Notes: generated by a model from the letters alone, not told the origin. 64,000 nt of DNA from Holdemania sp. Marseille-P2844 (GCF_900120005.1 NZ_LT635449.1:357410-421409), one strand, 5' to 3'; numbered from the stretch's first letter, positions 44,630 through 52,357 are shown. Numbers and translations: made by a program.

Positions 44630-44920
44630 TTAACTATGTTGACGGTTTTTAATACATTTCATGGATTCGAAAGCGCCCGTTGCCGCCCATCCCAGACACA
44701 GGCCGCTGATCGCTTTTACCAGCATACCCTGGCCTACTGAAAAATCAGGGATTACCAATCCCAGCACCACGCCCATGATCGCGCCGATCAAAGGAATCCA
44801 GGTGCTGTTCATCCGCGGTAAAAATGATTTTAGCAATTCTGCGCACACATAAACGCAGCCTGCGATTAAAATACCATTGCCAAGCAGTAATTGATGCATG
44901 AGTTCCATCATTTCATCCAT
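44630..44920 (-). CDS. Phage holin-like small membrane protein
   Basis: A 96-residue protein with three hydrophobic helices (about 13-32, 40-58, 66-85) and a charged tail (CIKNRQHS). LPRMNSTWIPLIGAIMGVVLGLVIPDF is the pattern of A118-type phage holins. In a phage it would form the pore that releases endolysin. No endolysin or structural gene is near, so it is either a prophage remnant or a co-opted holin. GAGGGATG lies 5 bases before the ATG. The XRE gene on the same strand starts 47 bases upstream of it. Confidence 0.8.
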   Translation of the reverse strand: MDEMMELMHQLLLGNGILIAGCVYVCAELLKSFLPRMNSTWIPLIGAIMGVVLGLVIPDFSVGQGMLVKAISGLCLGWAATGAFESMKCIKNRQHS

Positions 44921-44966
44921 TTTTCCATCCCTCTTTCACTTTCAATATATGAAAAAATCGAAGGAA

Positions 44967-45242
44967 TTATCCCTCGATCAAGAGTTTCTCTTTGTCATTT
45001 GGAAACAGCGGTGAATCGAAAAATTCAGCAAGTGTCATCCCAACGGCTTTGCAGATCAATCGAATTGTCTGCAAGGTCACCGTTTTATCCTTTTTTGTTT
45101 TCAGTGTACTGATCGTTGATTTATTAACACCGGACATTTCTGCCAGCTTACTGATACTCTTGATATCCAAGATTACCATAATTTCCTGAATGCGCAGATA
45201 GACAGCATAATTTAGATCAAAAAATTGTTCATTTTCACTCAT
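44967..45242 (-). CDS. XRE-family helix-turn-helix regulator
   Basis: A 91-residue protein, mostly one Cro/CI-type domain at about 12-75 (IMVILDIKSISKLAEMSGVNKSTISTLKTKKDKTVTLQTIRLICKAVGMTLAEFF). No effector domain. The operator might be the arms CGGTCGAAAAT and ATTTTGACCG (45279-45325), which flank its upstream region. It leads a two-gene unit with the holin-like protein. It could be a phage-derived repressor. Confidence 0.85.
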   Translation of the reverse strand: MSENEQFFDLNYAVYLRIQEIMVILDIKSISKLAEMSGVNKSTISTLKTKKDKTVTLQTIRLICKAVGMTLAEFFDSPLFPNDKEKLLIEG

Positions 45243-45278
45243 AGCTGATCTCTCCCGCTTTCGTTGATTTTATTATAG

Positions 45279-45325
45279 CGGTCGAAAATTTAACATATAA
45301 GACTAGCAATCGACTATTTTGACCG
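45279..45325. repeat. Imperfect inverted repeat upstream of the XRE gene
   Basis: CGGTCGAAAAT (45279-45289) and ATTTTGACCG (45316-45325) pair except for one bulged base; the spacer is 26 bases. A candidate regulator site. Confidence 0.35.
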
Positions 45326-45458
45326 TTTATTAAAATGAACATTTTTGGTATAATATGGAAAATTGGGTTATTGGAAGTGATATTTAGCGATATACAGATT
45401 AATATGAAAACTAATATGCAGAATAGATAGGATCTAATAACAGATTAAGATGAATTAA

Positions 45459-45478
45459 AAACTAAGGGCCCTTAGTTT
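45459..45478 (-). terminator. Terminator of the secreted-peptide gene
   Basis: A perfect 20-bp palindrome, half-site AAACTAAGGG. As RNA it forms an 8-bp stem with loop GGCC, then UUUUU-rich sequence on the minus strand. It begins 6 bases after the peptide stop codon. Confidence 0.85.
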
Positions 45479-45484
45479 AGTTAT

Positions 45485-45595
45485 TTAATTGGGACCATAA
45501 ACGCTGAATCCATAATTTGCCAAAACAGGCGAGGCTGTTGGAACAGCGGCCATTAACGGCAGAATCAGCATCAGACTAACTAAAATCTTTTTCAT
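45485..45595 (-). CDS. Candidate secreted signalling pro-peptide, 36 residues
   Basis: Thirty-six codons from ATG 45595 to TAA 45485. The product has a classic Sec signal: KK at 2-3, a hydrophobic core at 4-18, then helix-breaking Pro and Ser-Pro, and a signal peptidase I site VLA at 24-26. Cleavage would release a 10-residue peptide, NYGFSVYGPN. AAAGGA lies 8 bases before the ATG, a TTGTGG-17-TATAAT promoter lies upstream, and a terminator follows the stop at once. It is divergent from an XRE-TPR regulator, the layout of Rgg/SHP-type signalling. I recognise no known pheromone sequence. Role inferred from structure and context; a bacteriocin-like or small wall peptide is the alternative. Confidence 0.72.
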   Translation of the reverse strand: MKKILVSLMLILPLMAAVPTASPVLANYGFSVYGPN

Positions 45596-45601
45596 CTTTT
45601 C

Positions 45602-45619
45602 TGTCCTTTCTTCAGGACA
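45602..45619. repeat. Inverted repeat covering the peptide gene's ribosome site
   Basis: TGTCCT (45602-45607), six bases, AGGACA (45614-45619). In the peptide mRNA this hairpin would hold AAAGGA, the ribosome site. Its distal arm shares four bases with the 14-bp palindrome at 45616-45629, so the two hairpins exclude each other. Confidence 0.5.
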
Positions 45620-45629
45620 AACGTTTGTC
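45616..45629. promoter_or_regulatory. Perfect 14-bp palindrome at the peptide gene's transcription start (candidate operator)
   Basis: GACAAACGTTTGTC is its own reverse complement. It starts 8 bases after the -10 of the peptide promoter, so it covers about +1 to +14. A dimeric HTH protein such as the divergent regulator could bind here. Confidence 0.6.
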
Positions 45630-45636
45630 TGTAATA

Positions 45637-45665
45637 ATTATAAAATTCATAGAGCCAATCCACAA
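45637..45665 (-). promoter_or_regulatory. Promoter of the secreted-peptide gene
   Basis: On the minus strand TTGTGG (45660-45665), exactly 17 bases, TATAAT (45637-45642). Confidence 0.75.
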
Positions 45666-45676
45666 CGAAAGTCCTT

Positions 45677-45705
45677 TTGAAAAAAAGGCATAGATGACAT
45701 ATAAA
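45677..45705 (+). promoter_or_regulatory. Promoter of the XRE-TPR regulator
   Basis: TTGAAA (45677-45682), 17 bases, TATAAA (45700-45705). Its -35 is 11 bases from the -35 of the divergent peptide promoter, so one bound protein could influence both. Confidence 0.7.
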
Positions 45706-45753
45706 TAACTATAAAAATTCAGATGATTTGACTCTTTTTTACGAAAGAAGGCT

Positions 45754-47013
45754 ATGGATACAATGAATACTGATGAAAGTAAACTAAAAGCAGCTTTAAT
45801 TAGGAAAAGACGAATTGAATTAAATTGGAAGCAAGAAGCCTTTGCAAAGTCATTACCCATGGCTAATTCTTCGTTTAGCGAGATGGAAAGAGGTCTCCGT
45901 CCTATTACAGAAGAATTATATAGAACGATCTCAAACAAATTGGAATTACCTTCTTTAACCACGGATTGGTTAGCAGAACAAAGCACGCTAATGAATCTGA
46001 TTAAAGAAAAATTATACTTTTTCCAATACGAAGAAGCTTCAGTATTATATACAAAATTAGAAAAACAAAATGATATATTAAACAACTCGCTTTTGTTTTT
46101 AGATTACAATCTTACTTTATTTATATATAATATTACTTTTAACAATGGTAAAGAACTCAAAAGAATAAAATTTATAAAAACATATCAAGACTGTTTAAAC
46201 TCTGTACAAAATTATCAATTTATCCTATATCAAGGCATAGCTGAAAAAAACAAATTAAAATTAGATCAAGCAATGGATTTTTTTCAAACTCTATTAAATT
46301 TACCATACACCGTCAAATATTATACTGATCTGTTATACTATCATGCAGCTATTTGTTTAATACAAATAGGACATCTAACTCTCGCTCATAATTACAATAA
46401 AAAGGCTGACACACTCTTCAAAGAAGAAGGCAATTTTCAGAGGATAGCTTATACAATGATGCATGAAGCTATTATTTATTCGCATGAAAATCACCCTGAA
46501 GAAGCAGGAAAAATCTATGACAAATTATTAAAAACTTATTCTAAACAATTATCTGATCAAACTATAAATATGATTCTGTGTAATGCTGGGAATAATTATG
46601 TAAATGCCACACAATATAATAAAGCTGAGAATATCTATAAACAGTTAAGACCCGGATGGCAGAATATCCCTGAAATCTTTTATGGAATAGCTTGGACATT
46701 ATTGCAGACTGATCAATATGATAAACTAGATGAATTCTTAGAATATAGTAAACAATATCCTAAGAATAAGTTTATAAAAGATATGCTGGAAATCATTAAC
46801 CTCCAAAGAAAATCAAACCATGAAAAAGAAATAGAAATTAAACTTAAAGCCTGTGAGAAGTATTTAAACCGTGAAGGTAGTTCAGAAGGCATGATCTTCA
46901 TTTACGAACAACTGATTCAGTATTACGAAACCCGCTCCATCGTCAAGCAAGTTAAATATCTTAAGAAATTAAATGAGTTAAATAAAAGAGGTATGCAATA
47001 TGATCAACGATGA
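45754..47013 (+). CDS. XRE-HTH and TPR-like repeat regulator (RRNPP-like)
   Basis: A 419-residue cytoplasmic protein. An XRE helix-turn-helix spans about 10-70 (LIRKRRIELNWKQEAFAKSL, then SSFSEMERGLRPI). The rest is all-helical with TPR-like pairs (EEASVLYTKLEKQNDIL, AHNYNKKADTLFKEEGNFQ, EEAGKIYDKLLKTYSKQL, NKAENIYKQLRPGWQNI). This is the plan of Rgg/PlcR/NprR/PrgX regulators, whose TPR part binds an imported peptide. Codons are far more AT-rich than those of neighbouring genes, a sign of transfer. The divergent peptide gene is the likely ligand source. ATG 45754 lies only 2 bases after AAGAAGG; ATG 45763, 11 bases away, may be the true start. Confidence 0.82.
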   Translation: MDTMNTDESKLKAALIRKRRIELNWKQEAFAKSLPMANSSFSEMERGLRPITEELYRTISNKLELPSLTTDWLAEQSTLMNLIKEKLYFFQYEEASVLYTKLEKQNDILNNSLLFLDYNLTLFIYNITFNNGKELKRIKFIKTYQDCLNSVQNYQFILYQGIAEKNKLKLDQAMDFFQTLLNLPYTVKYYTDLLYYHAAICLIQIGHLTLAHNYNKKADTLFKEEGNFQRIAYTMMHEAIIYSHENHPEEAGKIYDKLLKTYSKQLSDQTINMILCNAGNNYVNATQYNKAENIYKQLRPGWQNIPEIFYGIAWTLLQTDQYDKLDEFLEYSKQYPKNKFIKDMLEIINLQRKSNHEKEIEIKLKACEKYLNREGSSEGMIFIYEQLIQYYETRSIVKQVKYLKKLNELNKRGMQYDQR

Positions 47014-47239
47014 AGAATTAAGAGTGCAAATGGAAAATGATTTACGGAAGCTCAAGGAAAAGCTGAGAAAAGATCCTGCTGATCCGCTGCCGCTCATGGC
47101 TCTGCGCATGAAATATCCGTTTAATTCCAGCAGTGATTCTCTGAAATCTTTGTTGATCAACGACGATTATGATCTGAAAACCTTGTCAGCGCTGCTGCTG
47201 GCAGAATATCACTCTTGGAACCACAAGCACCGAAAATAA
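47000..47239 (+). CDS. Small charged protein of unknown function, downstream of the regulator
   Basis: A 79-residue protein starting 14 bases inside the regulator gene, with AAAGAGGT 5 bases before its ATG, so translation is coupled. It has a charged helix (EELRVQMENDLRKLKEKLRKD, about 5-25), a Pro-rich turn and a second helical part ending HSWNHKHRK. No signal peptide. I do not recognise it. Its codons are closer to the host's than those of the regulator. It may modulate the regulator or be a separate small host gene captured in the unit. Confidence 0.65.
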   Translation: MINDEELRVQMENDLRKLKEKLRKDPADPLPLMALRMKYPFNSSSDSLKSLLINDDYDLKTLSALLLAEYHSWNHKHRK

Positions 47240-47294
47240 AAAAACTGCAGCGCTAAGGGATAGTCAATAAATCCCAGGCGCTGCAGTTTTTTTT
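47237..47294. terminator. Bidirectional terminator between the regulator unit and murQ
   Basis: AAAACTGCAGCGC and GCGCTGCAGTTTT arms with an inner GGGAT/ATCCC pair; A-run before and T-run after. Confidence 0.88.
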
Positions 47295-47297
47295 ACC

Positions 47298-48194
47298 TTA
47301 TTTAATTGCCTGACGAACAAAGCCTTCGTTCTTATTCAGACGTTCTTCCGCTTCTTCCTTTGTGCAGCCTGTCAGAATCATGACGATGGCTACCTTCGGG
47401 TAATTGCCGGATACTTCATACATCTTTGCCGCTGTTTCATAATCGCAGTCCGTTGCCATCATGATGATGCGCTTGGAACGTTCGATCAACTTCAAGTTTG
47501 TCGCTTTGACGTCAACCATCAGGTTACCGTAAACCTTGCCATAGCCAACCATGGAAGCTGTTGACAACATATTCAGGATTAATTTCTGGCAAGTGCCGGA
47601 TTTCAGACGTGTTGAACCTGTTAAAACTTCCGGACCGGCATCGACTTCAATCGCAACATCCGCATGCTTGCCAACTTCACTGTTCTTGTTGCAAGCGACG
47701 GAAACCGCTGTCGCCCCAATGGAACGCGCATAATCTAAACCGCCGATAACATACGGAGTTCTGCCGCTGGCCGCGATGCCGCAGACAACGTCTTTTTCAG
47801 TCAGCTTCTGATCGACCAGATCCTGCTTGCCTAATTCTGCATCATCCTCAGCGCCTTCGACCGCAGTTAAGAATGCACCTGGACCGCCTGCCAGTAAGCC
47901 GACGACTTCATAGGTCGTACCAAAGGTCGGCATGCATTCGGCGGAATCAATGACGCCTAACCGTCCGGATGTCCCAGCACCCATATAAATCAGACGGCCG
48001 CCGCTGCGCAGCGCTTTAACAATCGCCTGGACGGCTTTTTCAATTTCCGGGATTGCTTCACGAACCGCGTCAGGAACCTTGTGGTCCTCTTCGTTCATGA
48101 TTTCCAATAATTCGCGGGTGGAAAGCGTATCGAGGTTCATCGTTTTCTCGTTACGGCGTTCTGTTGTTAAATGATTTAATTTTACTTCAGACAT
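47298..48194 (-). CDS. murQ: N-acetylmuramic acid 6-phosphate etherase
   Basis: A 298-residue SIS-domain enzyme that cleaves the lactyl ether of MurNAc 6-phosphate to give GlcNAc 6-phosphate, in recycling of peptidoglycan sugars. The LTTERRNEKTMNLDTLSTRELLEIMNEED opening and the substrate loop MGAGTSGRLGVIDSAECMPTFG near 71-92 are diagnostic. AVEGAEDD (catalytic Glu region) and GIAASGRTPYVIGGLDYA near 138-155 are present. No PTS (murP) or MurR regulator is adjacent, so the MurNAc importer must be elsewhere. AAAAGGAGA precedes the ATG. Confidence 0.95.
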   Translation of the reverse strand: MSEVKLNHLTTERRNEKTMNLDTLSTRELLEIMNEEDHKVPDAVREAIPEIEKAVQAIVKALRSGGRLIYMGAGTSGRLGVIDSAECMPTFGTTYEVVGLLAGGPGAFLTAVEGAEDDAELGKQDLVDQKLTEKDVVCGIAASGRTPYVIGGLDYARSIGATAVSVACNKNSEVGKHADVAIEVDAGPEVLTGSTRLKSGTCQKLILNMLSTASMVGYGKVYGNLMVDVKATNLKLIERSKRIIMMATDCDYETAAKMYEVSGNYPKVAIVMILTGCTKEEAEERLNKNEGFVRQAIK

Positions 48195-48262
48195 GTTGTG
48201 TTCTCCTTTTTTTCCTCATGTTTATTATAGCGTTTTGACAGGGTTTGGACAAGACCGGATTT

Positions 48263-50116
48263 CTATCCCTCCAAACATTCTTCCCAGCGCTGCATTAAAT
48301 GCTCAATCTCATTGTGCAGATCGTCGATCTGTTCATCCAGTTCATTCATTTTCTGATAATCATGGTAGTATTCCGGATCAAACCGCTTTTCACGCATTGC
48401 TTCCAGCTGTTCTTCCTTTTCCGCGATCTGCTTTTCCAGCTTGGCCGCTTCGCGGGCATTCGGATTGCGCTTCGGAGTCTGACGCTGAACTTCAGCGTCT
48501 TTCTTTGGCGCCTGTTCCTTTTCCTTCTGCTGCTGATCGTCATCGAATTGTTCATAACCAAACGGATAATAGACAGCATTCCCCTGCATGTCGATATGCA
48601 GGATCGCCGTAGCTATCTTCTTGATAAAATAACGATCATGCGAAACGAACAGAATCGTTCCGGTATATCCGTTCAGCGCTTCTTCCAGTGCTTCCTTGCC
48701 TACAATATCCAAATGGTTGGTCGGTTCGTCCAAAAGCAGGAAATTCGCCTGACGCAGCATCAATTTCGCCAGAGACAGCCGAACCTTTTCGCCCCCGGAA
48801 AGCACGTCGACCGTTTTGAACACGTCGTCGCTGGTAAACAGGAAACGTCCCAACACCGTCCGGATCTGAGTCCGGTCCAGTTCCGGATAATCGTCCCACA
48901 ATTCTTCCAGCACTGTCTTCCCGGAGGAAAACTGCGCCAGCTGCTGATCAAAATAACCGGTTTCAATCTGATGACCATACAGATAATCCCCGCCCAACGC
49001 CGGCAGATCACCGACCAGCGTCTTCATCAACGTACTCTTGCCGCAGCCGTTAGGCCCCAGCACCGCAATTCGCTGCCCTGATAAAATTTCCAGGGAAATC
49101 TCGCATAACGGATGATCGTAACCGACCTTGAGATCCTTGATCTCCAGCACTGTTTTTCCACCTTTTAACCGCGGAACAAAATGCGCTGAGAAACTCCGGG
49201 TATCACTTTTCTGAGGGGCGTCGATCTTTTCCATCCGCTCCAGCGCCTTGATCTTCGATTGCGCCATCGCCGCTTTTGTCGCCTTGTAGCGGAAACGCTC
49301 GATCAAGCCTTCCAACCGCTCAATTTCCTTCTGCTGACGATTATACATCTGCTGCTGACGGATTAAATCCTGCTGCTTCTGATTCTGAAAGCTCGTGTAG
49401 TTGCCGGTGTAATGCTTCATCGAACCATATTCCAGCTCATAAACTTCTTCCGCAATGTGATCGAGAAACATCCGGTCATGGGAAACCAGCACGACAGCCC
49501 GGCTGTATCGCTTCAGATACCCTTCCAGCCATTCGATCGTTTCCAAATCCAGATGGTTGGTCGGTTCGTCCAGAAGCAGTATATCCGGTTTGCTTAAAAG
49601 TAATTTAACAAATGCAAGACGTGTTTTCTGACCGCCGGAAAAGGTATTGATCGTTCTATCCAGCATTTCTTCCTGAAAGCCAAACTTCGTAAACACCGTC
49701 ATTAACTCCGACTGCCACGTATAACCGCCTGCCATCTCAAACTGTGTCTCCAGCTGAGCATAACGATCCAGCACCGCTTCACTGTAATCCGTTGCCATGC
49801 GTTCTGTCAGCTTATCAAGCTGAGCTTTCAATTTCTGCAAGGGTTCAAAGACTTTTTCAAGGTCTTCCCGGACGGTTAAGGTTTCGTCTGGAAAGGTCGT
49901 CTGGGCCAGATAACCGATCCGCGTGCCGGAGGTACTGTGAATTTCACCTTTGTCCAGCTCCAGCTCGCCGGTCATAATTTTTAAAAGCGTCGATTTTCCA
50001 CATCCGTTGCGGCCGACGACCGCAATTTTCTCAGTGCCCCGGATCTCAAACTGAATATCCTCAAACACGGTTTCCGTGCCGAAAGATTTACTCCCGCGGC
50101 TGATTTGATAGAGCAT
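48263..50116 (-). CDS. ABC-F family ATPase (ribosome-associated)
   Basis: A 617-residue protein with two ABC domains and no membrane part. Domain 1 has Walker A VVGRNGCGKSTLLK near 35, signature FSGGQKTRLAFVKLL and LLLDEPTNHLDLETIEWLE. The connecting P-site tRNA-interaction motif region is helical (about 240-300). Domain 2 has Walker A VLGPNGCGKSTLMK near 350, signature LSGGEKVRLSLAKLM and LLLDEPTNHLDIVGKEALE. A C-terminal coiled coil (about 540-617) follows. These proteins act on stalled or antibiotic-bound ribosomes. It resembles the YdiF/Uup group rather than a known resistance member. The ATG at 50116 lies 9 bases from GGAGA. Confidence 0.92.
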   Translation of the reverse strand: MLYQISRGSKSFGTETVFEDIQFEIRGTEKIAVVGRNGCGKSTLLKIMTGELELDKGEIHSTSGTRIGYLAQTTFPDETLTVREDLEKVFEPLQKLKAQLDKLTERMATDYSEAVLDRYAQLETQFEMAGGYTWQSELMTVFTKFGFQEEMLDRTINTFSGGQKTRLAFVKLLLSKPDILLLDEPTNHLDLETIEWLEGYLKRYSRAVVLVSHDRMFLDHIAEEVYELEYGSMKHYTGNYTSFQNQKQQDLIRQQQMYNRQQKEIERLEGLIERFRYKATKAAMAQSKIKALERMEKIDAPQKSDTRSFSAHFVPRLKGGKTVLEIKDLKVGYDHPLCEISLEILSGQRIAVLGPNGCGKSTLMKTLVGDLPALGGDYLYGHQIETGYFDQQLAQFSSGKTVLEELWDDYPELDRTQIRTVLGRFLFTSDDVFKTVDVLSGGEKVRLSLAKLMLRQANFLLLDEPTNHLDIVGKEALEEALNGYTGTILFVSHDRYFIKKIATAILHIDMQGNAVYYPFGYEQFDDDQQQKEKEQAPKKDAEVQRQTPKRNPNAREAAKLEKQIAEKEEQLEAMREKRFDPEYYHDYQKMNELDEQIDDLHNEIEHLMQRWEECLEG

Positions 50117-50148
50117 GGATGTCACTCTCCTTCCTTGATTAACAACAG

Positions 50149-50175
50149 GAACCTGCCGTTTGAACTGGCAGGTTA
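50149..50175. repeat. Hairpin between the amidase-like and ABC-F genes
   Basis: AACCTGCC and GGCAGGTT arms (8 bp, perfect). There is no T-run after it on the minus strand, so it is more likely a leader structure of the ABC-F gene or a weak pause site than a terminator. Confidence 0.5.
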
Positions 50176-50224
50176 CCGAATTTTTTCATTCTTGATTTTA
50201 ACTGAAACTTTGCGCCCGTAAGGT

Positions 50225-51529
50225 TTAACTGCCGCTGGGAATCCGCATCGCTTTCGCTAATCCGGCAGCCGTTGCTTCTGCAATCCTGTCAAGCTCATTT
50301 TGCCACGCTGCAACATCCTCACTGTTGCTTAAAAACAAATACTGAATCGTTAATGCCTGCATGCCATAACGATTCTCCGCCGCAAACGTCTGATTCTGAC
50401 GGGAAGCTTCAGAAAAGGTCCCGGCGCCCAGGATTCGTCCACCCGATTCACGGATGATTTTCTGACCGTCATACGCGGTTCCATCTTCGCCGATGCTCGT
50501 CCCGCTGGCCGAACCCGTCGCTTCCCGGGCATACGTCAGGGATGTATTTTCGACGATAGATTTGAGCACGGTGGAAGCCATCCGGTTAGAAGAAAAGGAA
50601 GAATAAACGATATCTGTTCCCCGCAAGTTGACGTTTGTCGCGCTTTTCATTTCGATATTGATGTAATACCGCGCATGTTGGGAATAGGCGCGGTCCAGCC
50701 GGCCATCCTCGCCGTAGCTGTTGACGATTTCATCCAGATCCCGAGTCAGTTCGACTTTCAAGCCCAGTTTTTCAAGCTGATCCTTCAGTTTGACGGCAAT
50801 TTTGTAATTTTCTTCATACGCTAACAAACCGTTGCCGTGTACGCCTTTGTCGGTATATCCATTATCCTGATGCATCGCGCCGGGATCGATCATCACATCG
50901 ATCCAGTCTTCCGGCTGCGGTTGGGTGCTCACCTGGATAAACACGTAGTTTTTTTGTAAAAACGGTTCTTCTTCCGGGTTGTCGAAAAGATTCTGATCGG
51001 CAATCAGCTCGATCTTTTTATTCGTGTTCTCCCGCGTCACTGTGTAGAAGGTATCGCGCAGTTTTTTATCACTGACAAGCTGTTTTTCTTTCAGATCCTG
51101 CATGATGAAAACCTGATAAAAGCCTTCGTCCAGATCTTCCAGAGGAATCTGACCGTCGGCGTTTTTTTCCATCATATAAACAAAATCCAAACCGCTGCAT
51201 ACATTGCGCAGAATGACTGTCTTGCCGGCAAAAAGATCCTGACCGCTGCGGTTATAGGTCTCATGATAAAGATTGAGCGTTTCTCCATAGTAAAGATAAT
51301 CGCCCAACGACAACAGCTGCGCTTCATCAACAATCTGATTTTCAAACAGCTGCCGGGTTTTCTGATTACTCAAACCGCAGACGCCATACGTATCGACTTG
51401 TTTTTTCTGGCGTTGATTCAACAACCATTGCCCTCCATACGCGAGTATGCAGCAGGCGATAAAGATGAACAGGAAAGATTTCCAGCGCAGTTTGGAGCCG
51501 CGCGGGACATAGCTTGGTTCCACTGTCAT
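50225..51529 (-). CDS. Membrane-anchored amidase_3 homologue lacking zinc ligands
   Basis: A 434-residue protein with one N-terminal helix (about 18-35), an unassigned middle domain, and from about 210 a region with the order of N-acetylmuramoyl-L-alanine amidase_3: VMIDPG, the YEENYKIA helix (Glu kept), KLGLKVELTRDLDE, and YYINIEMKSATN in place of SIHxNA. The zinc His of DPGH is Ala here, and the His of SIH is replaced, so two of three ligands are missing. Such inactive amidases may bind rather than cut the wall. GTG/TTG starts upstream are poorly placed; I use ATG 51529. It follows licD by 15 bases. Confidence 0.75.
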   Translation of the reverse strand: MTVEPSYVPRGSKLRWKSFLFIFIACCILAYGGQWLLNQRQKKQVDTYGVCGLSNQKTRQLFENQIVDEAQLLSLGDYLYYGETLNLYHETYNRSGQDLFAGKTVILRNVCSGLDFVYMMEKNADGQIPLEDLDEGFYQVFIMQDLKEKQLVSDKKLRDTFYTVTRENTNKKIELIADQNLFDNPEEEPFLQKNYVFIQVSTQPQPEDWIDVMIDPGAMHQDNGYTDKGVHGNGLLAYEENYKIAVKLKDQLEKLGLKVELTRDLDEIVNSYGEDGRLDRAYSQHARYYINIEMKSATNVNLRGTDIVYSSFSSNRMASTVLKSIVENTSLTYAREATGSASGTSIGEDGTAYDGQKIIRESGGRILGAGTFSEASRQNQTFAAENRYGMQALTIQYLFLSNSEDVAAWQNELDRIAEATAAGLAKAMRIPSGS

Positions 51530-51544
51530 GGTTTCCAAAACTCC

Positions 51545-52357
51545 TTATAACCGGATGTCAACGATATGTTTCGGTTTCTGTTCTTCTTCCGGCGGCAGCG
51601 TCATGTAGCTTGGTGCAATCGCTGTGCACAGGTATTCGTGCGGATGATGCGCAATCGGCAGCTGCGTATCCTCGAACGGAACATACTGAACAGGATAGAT
51701 ATCGTCATAATCAAAGATAAATGGTTTCAATGGACTCTTAAACGTCCATGTCAGATCAAAGCCGATCTTCTTGCTTCCTTCATTAAGTTTCCCATACATC
51801 CGGGCGTTGGAAACGAACCAGCGCTTGAGGAACAACGGATTCATGCCCAGGTTGTCAAAGAGAATGATAAACGGCATAATCAGCTGATTCAACATCCGAA
51901 GCGGCAAATCCATGGTTTTGCTTGCGGCGCAGTAATCATAAACAAAAACGTCGATGAAAATTCCGTCGCATTCAGTACAGCGGTTGGCTAACAACGTATT
52001 GACTTCTTTCAGATACGTTCCTTTTTTCCGGATCTTCATCCCCGGAATTAACGGATTATAGCGTTTATCCGTATCAAAGCATTGAAAGGTATAGCCTTCC
52101 GGAAGATCCTGCTTCAAAGCGACGATAAAGCGCTTGTAGTCTTCATAAAGCATGGCGATATCCGCATCGTCATCCCATGGAATAAAGCCCTGATGGCGAA
52201 CCGCGCCTAAGGCGCTGCCGCCGTTGAGGAAATAAGGTATGTTGTATTTCTGGCAAATGCCGTCAATCATTTTGAGCATTTCCAAAAGCACCTTATGGAC
52301 ATCGGCAACGGTGATCTCGTTGCCGTTTTCATCTGTTTTTAATACGTATTTTTTCAT
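51545..52357 (-). CDS. LicD-family phosphotransferase
   Basis: A 270-residue nucleotidyltransferase-fold protein. KMIDGICQKYNIPYFLNGGSALGAVRHQGFIPWDDDADIAMLYEDYKRF (residues about 30-78) contains the LicD signature, with GGS and the DDDAD acidic triad that binds metal. The family moves phosphocholine or similar groups to teichoic acid or glycans. No choline kinase or cytidylyltransferase genes (licA, licC) are in the window, so phosphocholine is unproven. Co-transcribed with the amidase-like protein, which points to envelope work. Confidence 0.88.
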   Translation of the reverse strand: MKKYVLKTDENGNEITVADVHKVLLEMLKMIDGICQKYNIPYFLNGGSALGAVRHQGFIPWDDDADIAMLYEDYKRFIVALKQDLPEGYTFQCFDTDKRYNPLIPGMKIRKKGTYLKEVNTLLANRCTECDGIFIDVFVYDYCAASKTMDLPLRMLNQLIMPFIILFDNLGMNPLFLKRWFVSNARMYGKLNEGSKKIGFDLTWTFKSPLKPFIFDYDDIYPVQYVPFEDTQLPIAHHPHEYLCTAIAPSYMTLPPEEEQKPKHIVDIRL

